Of a DNA stretch of 64,000 nucleotides, positions 35,198 to 43,779 are shown in pieces; positions within the stretch are counted from its first letter, which is position 1, and each line of letters opens with the position of its first letter. Under the pieces are notes generated by a model. It was not told the origin of the DNA. It was given only the letters and a program-made list of their open reading frames with translations, and searched no databases. The stretch comes from JADJYF01 sp965278995 (GTDB lineage: Bacteria > Pseudomonadota > Gammaproteobacteria > Ga0077536), in assembly GCA_965278995.1 (NCBI GenBank), contig OZ257136.1, positions 4,588,001 to 4,652,000 on the forward strand, given 5' to 3'. A program made the translations under genes and the position numbers.

Positions 35198-37088
35198 GGG
35201 CGACCGGCGGAGCCTGGTCGGTCGGCGTCGGCACACCGTTGACGAATTTCATCCAGGTCATGTTCCGCTGCAGCACGCCATTTGCTTCCATCCACAGATC
35301 ACCGGTCACCCCGGGTATTCGCAGACTGTTCTGCTGACGCATGCGCGCGAGGAACGGAATCACCCGATACGCATCGATGCCGAAAGCATAAAAGCGCGCG
35401 TAGCTCGCCATGGTTCCTGGCCAGGTGCGTCGGATGAGATTGAAGGATTCGAGATCCGCGGCGCCAAACAGCCACGGCATGTCGCCGAAAGTCAGGCCAT
35501 CGAGATCGAGATCGCGCGCTGCATCGATGGTCCCGGCATAAACCTGCGAGGTGGCGAACAGCGGGAGTTTTTCGGCGCCGAAATAACGCATCTGCGGCAG
35601 GAGCTGGCGCGCGTTGTCTGGGTAGGCGGCAAGCAGGATCGCATCGACATCGGCACGACGACGCGGCGCGCTTTGCACAGGAACGCCGAGCGTAGCACGG
35701 AGCGCAGCGGCACGCGCTTCGCTGAGATCGATATTGAGCGCCCGCTTGACCGCCGACGCGTACGCGTCGGAATCTTCGTAGTAGGTGATCTCTGCCAGCA
35801 CCGTGCCGCCATGCTGTGTCCAGGCTGATGAATAAGCAGTCATCACGCGTCGGCCGAAAACGGTGTTCGGCGCCATGATCAGCGCGCGCGTGCCAAGTGC
35901 AAGTGCGTGGCGGGCAACCTGCGTTGCTTCACCCTCGGGGGTCAGACCGAACTGGAAAAAACGCGGTGACAGCGGTGCTACGCCCGGCTTGTTCTCAATG
36001 GCGTTAAGCGCAAGCACGGCTGTCGGCAGATCCGGATGCCGGCTCAAGCGGTCAACGAGATCCTTGCCTAGCGGCCCGACGACCAGTTCGGCACCTTCGC
36101 TGACAGCGCGTTGATAGACCTGCACGATATCGGCGCCAGCGCTGGAATAGATCTGTACCTGCGGACGGGGGGCGCGTCGACCATCCATGAACCAGGCGGT
36201 CAGAAAGCCATCTCTGACGGCGTTCGCAATCAAGGTAAACGTGGCGTCGAATGGCAGGATCAGCGCTATCTTCTTCGGCTCTGTGTTGACCGCAATAGCT
36301 CGTTTCGCGAGTTCTTCGAGCAGGGCTGTTGCCGGGTGCGCCGGATAATGCGCGCGCCAATCCGCCTGAGCGGCAGCGAGTGCCGCGGGATCAGCCGCTG
36401 CCGGCGTATTCAGTCGCGCCAACGCGTACCAGCCTGCGACCTCGGTATCCGTAGACTGCAGACCGGCGGCGAGTTCGGCCTGGTTCAAGTGGGTGAGCGC
36501 GGACCACGTAGCCTGAGCCAAGGTTCCGGTTTCAGTGACCGGAAACGGATAGGCGAAGACGCTCGTCAAGGCGGTCGCTGCGGCCGGATAATTGTTCAGG
36601 GCGAGCGCGGCAAGCCCGCTGACTCTGGCCTGGACACCGCGCAGATAAGGCGTAAGGCTTGCGCTGGCGCGCGTGCTCGCAATGGAATAAGCAGCAGCGT
36701 GATCGGCCGCCTTGGCCAGCATTCGAGCCTGGGCGAGACGTACTGCCGGTGGTTCGTTGTCGCCGCGTGAAGGGCCGAGCACTGCCGTAGCACGCGTGTA
36801 ATCGCCGGTTTCCTGGAAAGCGAGCGCAGCCAAGCCCTGCCAGCTGCGTAGAGCGACGTTTGTGGAACTATCGACCTCATTGCCGGCGAGCGCGGCAAAG
36901 GATTCGGCTGCACGTGCATAATCGCCCTGGCTGAGCAGTCGATTGGCATCGGCGGCAGGGTCAGGCGGTGGGCTTGCGGGTCGCGTCGTCTGCTCCGGCC
37001 CCGCACAGGCGGCCAGCAGGGCTAGCAACGCGCACAGCAACAGGGAACGCGGTGAAATGACGTCGGAAATGAGCGATAGCCTGGACAC
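35181..37088 (-). CDS. lpoA: penicillin-binding protein activator LpoA (LppC-like lipoprotein)
   Basis: LpoA is an outer-membrane lipoprotein that activates PBP1A. The 635-aa protein has a lipoprotein signal (LLLCALLALLAAC, Cys acylation), a Pro-rich linker, an N-terminal TPR-like half and a C-terminal half with a type I periplasmic-binding fold (KIALILPFDATFTLIANAVR, GAELVVGPLGKDLVDRLS, RALIMAPNTVFGRRV, QVYAGTIDAARDLDLDGL). The start is GTG 37088 with no clear SD, and it overlaps the divergent rsmI start by about 30 bp. Confidence 0.92.
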   Translation of the reverse strand: MSRLSLISDVISPRSLLLCALLALLAACAGPEQTTRPASPPPDPAADANRLLSQGDYARAAESFAALAGNEVDSSTNVALRSWQGLAALAFQETGDYTRATAVLGPSRGDNEPPAVRLAQARMLAKAADHAAAYSIASTRASASLTPYLRGVQARVSGLAALALNNYPAAATALTSVFAYPFPVTETGTLAQATWSALTHLNQAELAAGLQSTDTEVAGWYALARLNTPAAADPAALAAAQADWRAHYPAHPATALLEELAKRAIAVNTEPKKIALILPFDATFTLIANAVRDGFLTAWFMDGRRAPRPQVQIYSSAGADIVQVYQRAVSEGAELVVGPLGKDLVDRLSRHPDLPTAVLALNAIENKPGVAPLSPRFFQFGLTPEGEATQVARHALALGTRALIMAPNTVFGRRVMTAYSSAWTQHGGTVLAEITYYEDSDAYASAVKRALNIDLSEARAAALRATLGVPVQSAPRRRADVDAILLAAYPDNARQLLPQMRYFGAEKLPLFATSQVYAGTIDAARDLDLDGLTFGDMPWLFGAADLESFNLIRRTWPGTMASYARFYAFGIDAYRVIPFLARMRQQNSLRIPGVTGDLWMEANGVLQRNMTWMKFVNGVPTPTDQAPPVAHGLTN

Positions 37089-37974
37089 CGATGCAGTATC
37101 TTTGCCGGCACTGGAGGTGTCAATTGAGCGCCCGGCCGTCTACGTCGTTGCGACCCCGATAGGCAATCTCGGCGACTTCGGCTGGCGCGCTGCGGGCACG
37201 CTCGCCGCCGTCGATGTGATCTACTGTGAAGATACGCGCCACAGCCGTCGACTCCTTGATCGCTATGGCATTGCTACGCCGCTACGCGCCGTGCACGAAC
37301 ACAATGAAAGCGGCCTTGCGGCGACATTGGTTGCCGGACTGCGTGAACGTATGCAGGCCTGCGCGCTGATCAGTGATGCCGGCACGCCGTTGATCTCCGA
37401 CCCTGGCTATACACTGGTGCAGACGGCGATTGCGGCCGGGATAACGGTCATTCCGGTGCCCGGGCCGTGTGCCGCAATCGCTGCACTCAGCGTTGCCGGG
37501 CTGCCGGCCACACGGTTCACGTTCGAAGGGTTTCTGCCGGCCCAGACGCAGGCGCGCAGACAACGTCTGGAACTGCTGGCAGGCGAGACCCGTACGCTCA
37601 TTTTCTACGAGGCACCGCATCGTATTCACGAGAGTGTCGAGGCAATGGCGGCGGTATTCGGCGCGGAACGCGAAGCTGTCGTTGCACGCGAACTGACCAA
37701 ACGATACGAAACCGTATATCGCGGAACGCTGGGCGGCATAGCTTCGCGGATTGCGCACGACACCGATGCAGTGCGCGGAGAGTTCGTTGTCCTGGTCGCC
37801 GGCAGTGCCGAACGTAAAGACATGGCCGATGCGGTTCGCGTCTTGCGCATTCTGCTCGCCGAGACCGACAGTAAAACCGCATTGCGCCTTGCCGTGGCGT
37901 TGACCGGGCTACCGCGAAACGAGCTCTATCAGCGCGTGCTGGAACTGCGCGGAGCAGATGGCAATGCGGAGTAA
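37057..37974 (+). CDS. rsmI: 16S rRNA (cytidine-1402-2'-O)-methyltransferase
   Basis: RsmI 2'-O-methylates C1402 of 16S rRNA. The 305-aa tetrapyrrole-methylase-fold protein has VYVVATPIGNLGDFGWRAAG, VIYCEDTRHSRRLLDRYGI, ALISDAGTPLISDPGYTLV, VIPVPGPCAAIAALSVAGL, FYEAPHRIHESVEAM and the C-terminal helical tail. The ATG at 37057 has AGGGAA about 9 nt upstream; 37069 is also possible. It is followed by rnpB. Confidence 0.95.
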   Translation: MTSEMSDSLDTDAVSLPALEVSIERPAVYVVATPIGNLGDFGWRAAGTLAAVDVIYCEDTRHSRRLLDRYGIATPLRAVHEHNESGLAATLVAGLRERMQACALISDAGTPLISDPGYTLVQTAIAAGITVIPVPGPCAAIAALSVAGLPATRFTFEGFLPAQTQARRQRLELLAGETRTLIFYEAPHRIHESVEAMAAVFGAEREAVVARELTKRYETVYRGTLGGIASRIAHDTDAVRGEFVVLVAGSAERKDMADAVRVLRILLAETDSKTALRLAVALTGLPRNELYQRVLELRGADGNAE

Positions 37975-37991
37975 CGCCGTCGACGTTGCGA

Positions 37992-38020
37992 TTGAAATAT
38001 GACGCGCCAACTCCCACACT
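37992..38020 (+). promoter_or_regulatory. probable rnpB promoter
   Basis: A -35 TTGAAA (37992-37997) and a -10 CACACT (38015-38020) are 17 bp apart and end 6 bp before the predicted 5' end of the RNase P RNA at 38027. The -10 keeps A2, A4 and T6 of the consensus. The correct spacing to the RNA end is the main support. Confidence 0.45.
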
Positions 38021-38026
38021 TCCCGC

Positions 38027-38415
38027 TGCAAGTCGGCTGGGCGGTCGCTGTCGGGGATGCGCATCTGTTGCGTTATCCTCGATAGAGGAAAGTCCGGGCT
38101 CCGCAGGACGGGATGCCAGGTAACGCCTGGGGGGCGCGAGCCTACGGAAAGTGCCACAGAAAATATACCGCCGCGTTCGCGCGGTAAGGGTGAAATGGTG
38201 CGGTAAGAGCGCACCGCGCCGGTGAAAGCCGGTGGCAGGGTAAACCCCATCCGGAGCAAGACCAAATAGGGAAACGTACCGCGTAGGCGGCAGTAGTGCG
38301 GTCCGCACGAGTTTCCGGGTAGGTCGCTTCAGGCGCGTGGTGACACGCGTCGCAGATGAATGATCGTCGGACTGCTTTGCAGTCGCACAGAACCCGGCTT
38401 ACAGGCCGACTTGCA
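38027..38415 (+). ncRNA. rnpB: RNase P RNA, bacterial class A
   Basis: This is the catalytic RNA that trims tRNA 5' leaders. The hallmark boxes are present: GAGGAAAGTCCGGGCTCC at about 38086-38103, GCCAGGTAACGCCTGGGGGG, CCACAGAAAATATACCGCC, GGTAAGGGTGAAATGGTGCG, ACCCCATCCGGAGCAAGACC, CAAATAGGG, and AGAACCCGGCTTACAGGCC. The ends pair: TGCAAGTCGGC at 38027-38037 with GCCGACTTGCA at 38405-38415 (helix P1), which fixes the boundaries. The usual gammaproteobacterial neighbour rsmI supports the call. Confidence 0.97.
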
Positions 38416-38433
38416 CTTTCCCTTCGGCTCGGG

Positions 38434-38545
38434 ATAAGTCCATCCTGGACTGTCCTGAGCTCGGAAAGCAAATGGCGATTTTTTGCTTTCCTTTATTTTC
38501 GACGGGCTGCGCCGCTTGAAAATGGCCGCACGTCCGTGTGCCGCA
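38434..38545 (+). repeat. four-hairpin interspersed element, copy B (downstream of rnpB)
   Basis: The same architecture as the copy at 16071-16184: AGTCCA-TCC-TGGACT (38437-38451); GGAAAGCAAA paired to TTTGCTTTCC (38463-38491); ATTTTC/GAAAAT (38495-38523); and a GC-rich arm pair with GTGCCGC (38525-38544). It begins 18 bp after the rnpB 3' end, in the same orientation. Hairpin 2 has a different sequence from copy A but keeps its pairing. The rest of 38416-38862 has no gene apart from the mraZ promoter. Confidence 0.8.
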
Positions 38546-38723
38546 GCAGTCTCCGCCACGGGTAGTCATCCTTAATAAAGCACATGAGCTTGCAGACTTA
38601 CTAGAATGATTAGGCTGATTTTTACTTTTAGATCCTGCTATCGGAGCGGGTCCGGTCTTCGCTTCCCGTCGCTAAGTTACTGTAACTAAAGCAAGAATCC
38701 TCGTCGTCCAGGGGCGCTAATCC

Positions 38724-38753
38724 TTGACAGTTTTCCGTAGCGGTCCTTATAGT
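38724..38753 (+). promoter_or_regulatory. dcw operon promoter (mraZ promoter)
   Basis: A consensus -35 TTGACA at 38724-38729 and a -10 TATAGT at 38748-38753 are 18 bp apart. It sits 110 bp before the mraZ ATG and just upstream of three MraZ boxes, which is the classic position for autoregulation. Confidence 0.75.
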
Positions 38754-38761
38754 TGCCGCTG

Positions 38762-38788
38762 GTGGTGAATAGTGGGGAAAAGTGGAAA
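38762..38788 (+). promoter_or_regulatory. MraZ operator: three GTGG direct repeats
   Basis: Three direct repeats start exactly 10 bp apart: GTGGTGA at 38762, GTGGGGA at 38772 and GTGGAAA at 38782. MraZ is known to bind TGGG-type repeats with a 10-bp period upstream of its own gene and to control the dcw cluster. The repeats lie just after the -10 box, so binding would block transcription. Confidence 0.78.
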
Positions 38789-38862
38789 ACGCCTGAATCC
38801 GGTCATCGTCGCGCAGCCGCCAGCAGGCCCGCGTACGCCCGGATCGGACGCCACGTATTCGG

Positions 38863-39321
38863 ATGTTTCGCGGACTCAGTTCAATCAATGTCGATGCCAA
38901 AGGTCGCCTCGCCATCCCGGCCCGGTTTCGTGACGCCCTGAATTCGCTCACCAGCCCTGAACTCATCCTCACCTTGAATCCCTGGGATCGCGCGTTGTGG
39001 CTCTATCCGGCCACCGAGTGGGCCCAGATCGAACGCAAATTGTCGGCGCTGTCCGACGTCGACAAACATAGCCGTCGCACCAAGCAAATCATGCGCGGCT
39101 ATGCCACCGATTGCATGTGCGACGCACAGGGCCGAGTGCTGCTGCCGCAGGAACTGCGCGAACTGGCCGGCATCGACAAGCAGGTCGCGGTACTCGGGCA
39201 GGGCAATAAATGCGAAATCTGGGACGCCGCCACCTGGCAGGCTGAGCGGGACGGCTGGCTGCAGGATCTCGGTACAGGGGCCGACGCGCCTGTCAGCGCG
39301 CTGGACTCGCTGTCACTGTGA
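38863..39321 (+). CDS. mraZ: transcriptional regulator MraZ
   Basis: MraZ is an AbrB-fold regulator of the division and cell wall cluster. The 152-aa protein has two tandem SpoVT-AbrB domains: MFRGLSSINVDAKGRLAIPA with RFRDAL, and ATDCMCDAQGRVLLPQELRE. It is followed at once by rsmH, whose GTG start is the next codon after its stop. Confidence 0.96.
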   Translation: MFRGLSSINVDAKGRLAIPARFRDALNSLTSPELILTLNPWDRALWLYPATEWAQIERKLSALSDVDKHSRRTKQIMRGYATDCMCDAQGRVLLPQELRELAGIDKQVAVLGQGNKCEIWDAATWQAERDGWLQDLGTGADAPVSALDSLSL

Positions 39322-40257
39322 GTGGAGCACTCGTCAGCCCACGTTCCGGTTCTGCTCGATGAAGTCATCGAACAACTCGCATTGCGCGCAGATGGTCGCT
39401 ACATCGATGCGACTTTCGGTCGTGGTGGGCATAGCCGCGCACTGCTTGAACGGCTCGGCCCAAGCGGACGTCTTCTCGTGATCGATCGCGATCCCGAAGC
39501 ACTCGCCTGTGCCCGCCAGCTGGCAGCGGACGATTCGCGAGTGACGGTCGCCGACACACGGTTCTCGGCGATTGCTGATGTATCCGCTGCTGAATGCAGC
39601 ACGCACTATGACGGCATCCTGTTCGATATCGGATTATCCTCGCCGCAAGTCGACGACGCCGCACGCGGCTTCAGTTTTCGACACGATGCACCACTCGATA
39701 TGCGCATGGACCCGCGCGTCGGACAAACCGCCGCGCAGTGGTTGGCCAGCGCGGCTGAACATGAAATCGCCGATGTACTCTATCAGTACGGCGAAGAGCG
39801 CCGCTCGCGCCGCATCGCGCGGAAGATTGTCGAACAGCGCCGCACCGGCACCCTCGGTACCACACTCGAACTCGCGGCCCTGGTGCGAAGTTGTTTCCCT
39901 TATCAAGGAGGGCGCATCGATCCGGCGACACGTACGTTTCAGGCCATGCGCATTCTAATCAACGACGAACTCGGTGAACTCGAGCGTGCGCTTCGACAGG
40001 CGTGCGCATTGCTCGCTGTCGGCGGACGCCTGCTCGTGATCGCGTTTCATTCGCTGGAAGATCGCATCGTCAAATTGCATTTCCGCGAGCTCGATGATGC
40101 ACGGCGCGCTGCAGGACCAGGCGGAGCATCGATATCCGGGGGGGCGGCAAGTTTTCGCCTGATCGGGCGAAAACCGGTGATGGCTTCCGAAGCCGAGACT
40201 GTGCTGAACCCGCGCGCCCGCAGCGCTCGCTTGCGCACGCTGGAGCGGTGCGCATGA
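39322..40257 (+). CDS. rsmH: 16S rRNA (cytosine-1402-N4)-methyltransferase
   Basis: RsmH N4-methylates C1402, the same base that RsmI (upstream in this window) 2'-O-methylates. The 311-aa protein has HVPVLLDEVIEQLAL, the SAM site TFGRGGHSRALLERLGPSGR then LLVIDRDPEALA, ILFDIGLSSPQVDDAARGFS, RIDPATRTFQAMRILINDEL and VIAFHSLEDRIVK. The GTG start at 39322 abuts the mraZ stop; its end overlaps ftsL. Confidence 0.96.
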   Translation: MEHSSAHVPVLLDEVIEQLALRADGRYIDATFGRGGHSRALLERLGPSGRLLVIDRDPEALACARQLAADDSRVTVADTRFSAIADVSAAECSTHYDGILFDIGLSSPQVDDAARGFSFRHDAPLDMRMDPRVGQTAAQWLASAAEHEIADVLYQYGEERRSRRIARKIVEQRRTGTLGTTLELAALVRSCFPYQGGRIDPATRTFQAMRILINDELGELERALRQACALLAVGGRLLVIAFHSLEDRIVKLHFRELDDARRAAGPGGASISGGAASFRLIGRKPVMASEAETVLNPRARSARLRTLERCA

Positions 40258-40517
40258 AAACCATCCTGATTGCCGTTCTGGCCGGATTGTTCTGCTTTGG
40301 CTCCGCTGTCGAACTCGTGCTGTATCGCCACGCAAGTCGCAAATTGTTCGTTGAGCTGCAGGAGTTTCGCAAGATCCGCCAGGGTCTTGACCAGGAATGG
40401 GGGCAACTGCTGCTCGAACAAGCGACCTGGGGCACGCATGTGCGCATCGAGGAAACCGCCAATGCGCGCCTCGGCATGATCTCGCCCGCTCCTGGTCAGG
40501 TGGTGGAATTGAGATGA
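40254..40517 (+). CDS. ftsL: cell division protein FtsL
   Basis: FtsL is a bitopic divisome protein that acts with FtsB and FtsQ. The 87-aa protein has a membrane helix (TILIAVLAGLFCFGSAVELV) and a short periplasmic coiled coil (LFVELQEFRKIRQGLDQEWG, then LLEQATW). Position between rsmH and ftsI and size confirm it. It overlaps both neighbours by 4 bp. Confidence 0.92.
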   Translation: MKTILIAVLAGLFCFGSAVELVLYRHASRKLFVELQEFRKIRQGLDQEWGQLLLEQATWGTHVRIEETANARLGMISPAPGQVVELR

Positions 40518-42274
40518 GCGAGCGCGGTGAACCACGCCAGGAACTCAAGCTGCGCCAGCACACGGTAATCGTCCTGTTCATACTGTTTGCAGCCGTGCTG
40601 GTCTGGCGCGCGCTCGATCTGCAGTTGAACGAGCGCGAGTTTCTGCAAGGGCACGGCGACGCGCGCTATCTGCGCGTCGACAAGATCGAAACCACCCGCG
40701 GCATGATCCTCGATCGCAACGGCGAGCCGCTGGCAATCAGTACACCGACGCAATCGGCCTGGGTACGACCCGACAAGTTCGTCACCGGACGCGAACAATG
40801 GCCGGCGGTCAGCAAAATACTCGGTATAGGCGCGCGCGATCTGGAAGGACTGGTGATGCCGCGACTGGGGCGCAAGTTCGTTTACCTGCAGCGACATCTG
40901 ACGCCTGATGAAGGCGAAGCGCTGCGCGTGCTCAATATTCCGGGTCTCGGTCTGCAGGAAGAACAGCGACGTTACTATCCGGCTGCCGAAGTGACTGCGC
41001 ACGTCATAGGCTTCACCAATGTCGACGATCAGGGTCAGGAGGGCATTGAACTCGCGTACGAGAAACTGCTGCGCGGTGAGCCCGGCCTGCGCCGGGTCAT
41101 CAAGGATCGGCTGGGTCGTGTAGTCGAGGACGTCGAGCGGCTGCGCCCGATGCGGCCTGGTCATGATACCTATCTCAGCATCGACGAGCGTGTGCAGTAC
41201 GTTGCCTATAAAGCGCTCAAGACTGCCGTGCAGCTAAATCGAGCGCGCGCCGGCATGATGGTCATCATTGACCCGCGTACCGGCGAAGTGATTGCGCTCG
41301 TCAATCAACCGTCGTTCAATCCGAATAACCGCGGTGATCTGAAAGTCGAGCACTATCGCAATCGCGCGGTGACCGATCTGTTCGAGCCCGGTTCGACGAT
41401 GAAACCGTTCACCATCGCGGCCGCGCTCGAAAGCGGGCAGTATCGTCCGGACACCATCATCGAGACTGCGCCCGGTCGCTACAAGCTCGGTCGTCACACT
41501 ATCCGTGACATCAAGAATTTCGGTACGCTCGACGTTGCCGGTGTGATCGAGAAATCGAGCAACGTCGGTTCGAGCAAGATTGCATTGTCGCTCGAACCCG
41601 AACTGCTGTGGCGGACGTATCGCGCTTTCGGTTTCGGATCGATGTCCGAAATTGCGTTGCCCGGTGAAGCGTATGGTCGACTGAACGAGTATCGCAACTG
41701 GCGTGAAATCGAGCACGCCACGATTGCTTTCGGATATGGTCTTTCAGTGACGGCGATGCAGCTCGCTCGTGCCTACACGGCGATCGCCAACGACGGCTGG
41801 ATGCATCCATTGAGCATCCTGAAGCTTGACGAACCGACACCGAAAGTGCGCGTGATCCAGGAGAAGACTGCGCAGGAGCTGCGACGCATGCTCGAGCGCG
41901 TGGTTGTTGCCGGCACCGCGCGAAAAGCGATGGTGCCGGGCTATTCGGTTGGCGGGAAAACCGGCACGGTGCACAAGTCGACGATTTCCGGTTATGCCGA
42001 GCACCGCTATCTCTCACTGTTCGCCGGCATGATCCCGCTGTCCCGCCCGCGCCTTGTTGCTGTCGTCATCATCGATGAGCCGGAAGGCGGCGAGCATTAT
42101 GGTGGCCTGGTCGCCGCACCGATATTCTCGACCGTGATGCAGGAGGCAACGCGCATCCTGAACATCCCACCTGATCAGCCGGTCGATGTCGAGGCGCCGA
42201 CGACTTGGTTTGCTCATCACGAGGCGGGGCAGGCTGCCATATCTGACAGTCCGGCGCCTGAGATTGCGCAATGA
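40514..42274 (+). CDS. ftsI: septal peptidoglycan transpeptidase FtsI (PBP3)
   Basis: FtsI crosslinks septal peptidoglycan. The 586-aa class B PBP has an N-terminal anchor (VIVLFILFAAVLVWRALDLQL), the pedestal start RGMILDRNGEPLAIS, and the transpeptidase motifs STMK (in FEPGSTMKPFT), SSN (in EKSSNVGSSKIA) and KTGT (in VGGKTGTVHKS). It overlaps murE by ATGA. Confidence 0.97.
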   Translation: MSERGEPRQELKLRQHTVIVLFILFAAVLVWRALDLQLNEREFLQGHGDARYLRVDKIETTRGMILDRNGEPLAISTPTQSAWVRPDKFVTGREQWPAVSKILGIGARDLEGLVMPRLGRKFVYLQRHLTPDEGEALRVLNIPGLGLQEEQRRYYPAAEVTAHVIGFTNVDDQGQEGIELAYEKLLRGEPGLRRVIKDRLGRVVEDVERLRPMRPGHDTYLSIDERVQYVAYKALKTAVQLNRARAGMMVIIDPRTGEVIALVNQPSFNPNNRGDLKVEHYRNRAVTDLFEPGSTMKPFTIAAALESGQYRPDTIIETAPGRYKLGRHTIRDIKNFGTLDVAGVIEKSSNVGSSKIALSLEPELLWRTYRAFGFGSMSEIALPGEAYGRLNEYRNWREIEHATIAFGYGLSVTAMQLARAYTAIANDGWMHPLSILKLDEPTPKVRVIQEKTAQELRRMLERVVVAGTARKAMVPGYSVGGKTGTVHKSTISGYAEHRYLSLFAGMIPLSRPRLVAVVIIDEPEGGEHYGGLVAAPIFSTVMQEATRILNIPPDQPVDVEAPTTWFAHHEAGQAAISDSPAPEIAQ

Positions 42275-43779
42275 TGGCGCCGACCCGCAACATGCAGCTC
42301 ACACTTGCCGCACTGCTGCGCGATCTCGCGTCGGTGCCGACTGCGCTCGATCGGGTTGTGCTTGATATCACCCTGGACAGTCGTGAAGTCGGCCCCGGCA
42401 GCTGCTTCATCGCTCTCTCCGGTACACGCAAGCACGGAATGCACTACATCGGCGATGCGCTGGCGCGCGGTGCAACGGCAATTCTCTGTGACGACGAGGT
42501 CGTGCCTGCCGTCAGTAGTGTGCCGGTGATCGCCGTGCGTGATCTGCGCAATCATCTCGGCCTGCTCGCAGCACGTTGCTTCGACAGCCCGGCTTCGGCG
42601 CTCGCTGTGTATGCAGTTACCGGAACGAACGGAAAAACGACGGTCAGTCATTTACTGGCGCAGGCGCTGACTACGTTGGGCGCGGGCTGCGGTTATATCG
42701 GCACCCTGGGCGCCGGGCGTCCCGGTGCGCTCAGCGCGACGGCCAACACCACGCCGGATGTCATTTCGATCAACCGCTGGCTCGCCCGTTTTCGCGACGA
42801 CGGCTGCACCGCGGCGACGGTGGAAGCTTCATCACACGCGCTCGCGCAGGACCGCCTGGCTGACATTCCGCTGGCCGCGGCGGCGTTCACCAATCTTGGT
42901 CACGATCATCTCGACTATCACGGCTCCCTGGCGCATTACGCGGCCGCCAAGCGACGTCTGTTCGCGTGCGCAGATCTGGCTGCGGCGGTAATCAATGTCG
43001 ATGACGCTTGCGGGCGCGAGATTGCCGCTGGACTTGCCGCTGGACTCGAGAGGTGGACGGTCTCCTCGCGAGGCACCGCGCGCCTGCGCGCCACTGCGGT
43101 TGCGACACATGCCGATGGGAGTGAATTCGAGCTCGTCACGGCCGGTGCGAGTGCACACATTACAAGCCCGCTGACCGGGCGCTTCAATGTCGACAATCTG
43201 CTGGTCATCGCGGCACTGCTGCTGGCTACTGATCATCGCTTTGTCGACGTCTGCGCAACCATCCCGACCCTGACGGCGGTACCGGGCCGTATGCAGGCTT
43301 GCGGCACGACAGCGGCCGGTGCACGTGTCGTTGTCGACTACGCGCACTCGCCGGACAGTCTCACTGCCGTGCTTGCCAGTCTTCGCGAACTCGGGCCAGA
43401 ACGTCTGATCGTCGTGTTCGGTTGTGGCGGTGACCGTGACCGCAGCAAGCGGCCATTGATGGGGCATGCGGCGGAACACGCGGCAGACCTCGTCGTGATT
43501 ACGAGCGACAATCCGCGCACCGAAGATCCGGCTGCCATTGCTGGTGAGATTATGGCCGGCATGCAGACCGAACCTGCTGCTGTCATCGACGATCGACGAG
43601 CCGCGATTGTCTGGGCGATAACAACAGCTGCCGCTGGCGATATTGTTCTGATAGCCGGCAAAGGACACGAATCGACGCAGGAACGGCACGGCGTGTTCAG
43701 TGCGTTCGACGACGCTACCATCGTCGTCGAAATTCTGAGCGAACTCTCTGGCGAGCGCCCCGGCGGGCGAAGCGCATGA
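42271..43779 (+). CDS. murE: UDP-MurNAc-tripeptide synthetase MurE
   Basis: MurE adds the third amino acid. The 502-aa Mur ligase has ATP site VTGTNGKTTVSHLLAQAL, VEASSHALAQDRL, and the specificity motif DNPRTEDP, which marks meso-diaminopimelate users (the Gram-negative type). It overlaps ftsI and murF. Confidence 0.97.
   Translation: MMAPTRNMQLTLAALLRDLASVPTALDRVVLDITLDSREVGPGSCFIALSGTRKHGMHYIGDALARGATAILCDDEVVPAVSSVPVIAVRDLRNHLGLLAARCFDSPASALAVYAVTGTNGKTTVSHLLAQALTTLGAGCGYIGTLGAGRPGALSATANTTPDVISINRWLARFRDDGCTAATVEASSHALAQDRLADIPLAAAAFTNLGHDHLDYHGSLAHYAAAKRRLFACADLAAAVINVDDACGREIAAGLAAGLERWTVSSRGTARLRATAVATHADGSEFELVTAGASAHITSPLTGRFNVDNLLVIAALLLATDHRFVDVCATIPTLTAVPGRMQACGTTAAGARVVVDYAHSPDSLTAVLASLRELGPERLIVVFGCGGDRDRSKRPLMGHAAEHAADLVVITSDNPRTEDPAAIAGEIMAGMQTEPAAVIDDRRAAIVWAITTAAAGDIVLIAGKGHESTQERHGVFSAFDDATIVVEILSELSGERPGGRSA

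Noticed and set aside
38142..38559. Minus-strand frames over rnpB
   Set aside because: Antisense to the RNase P RNA gene; a common false annotation.
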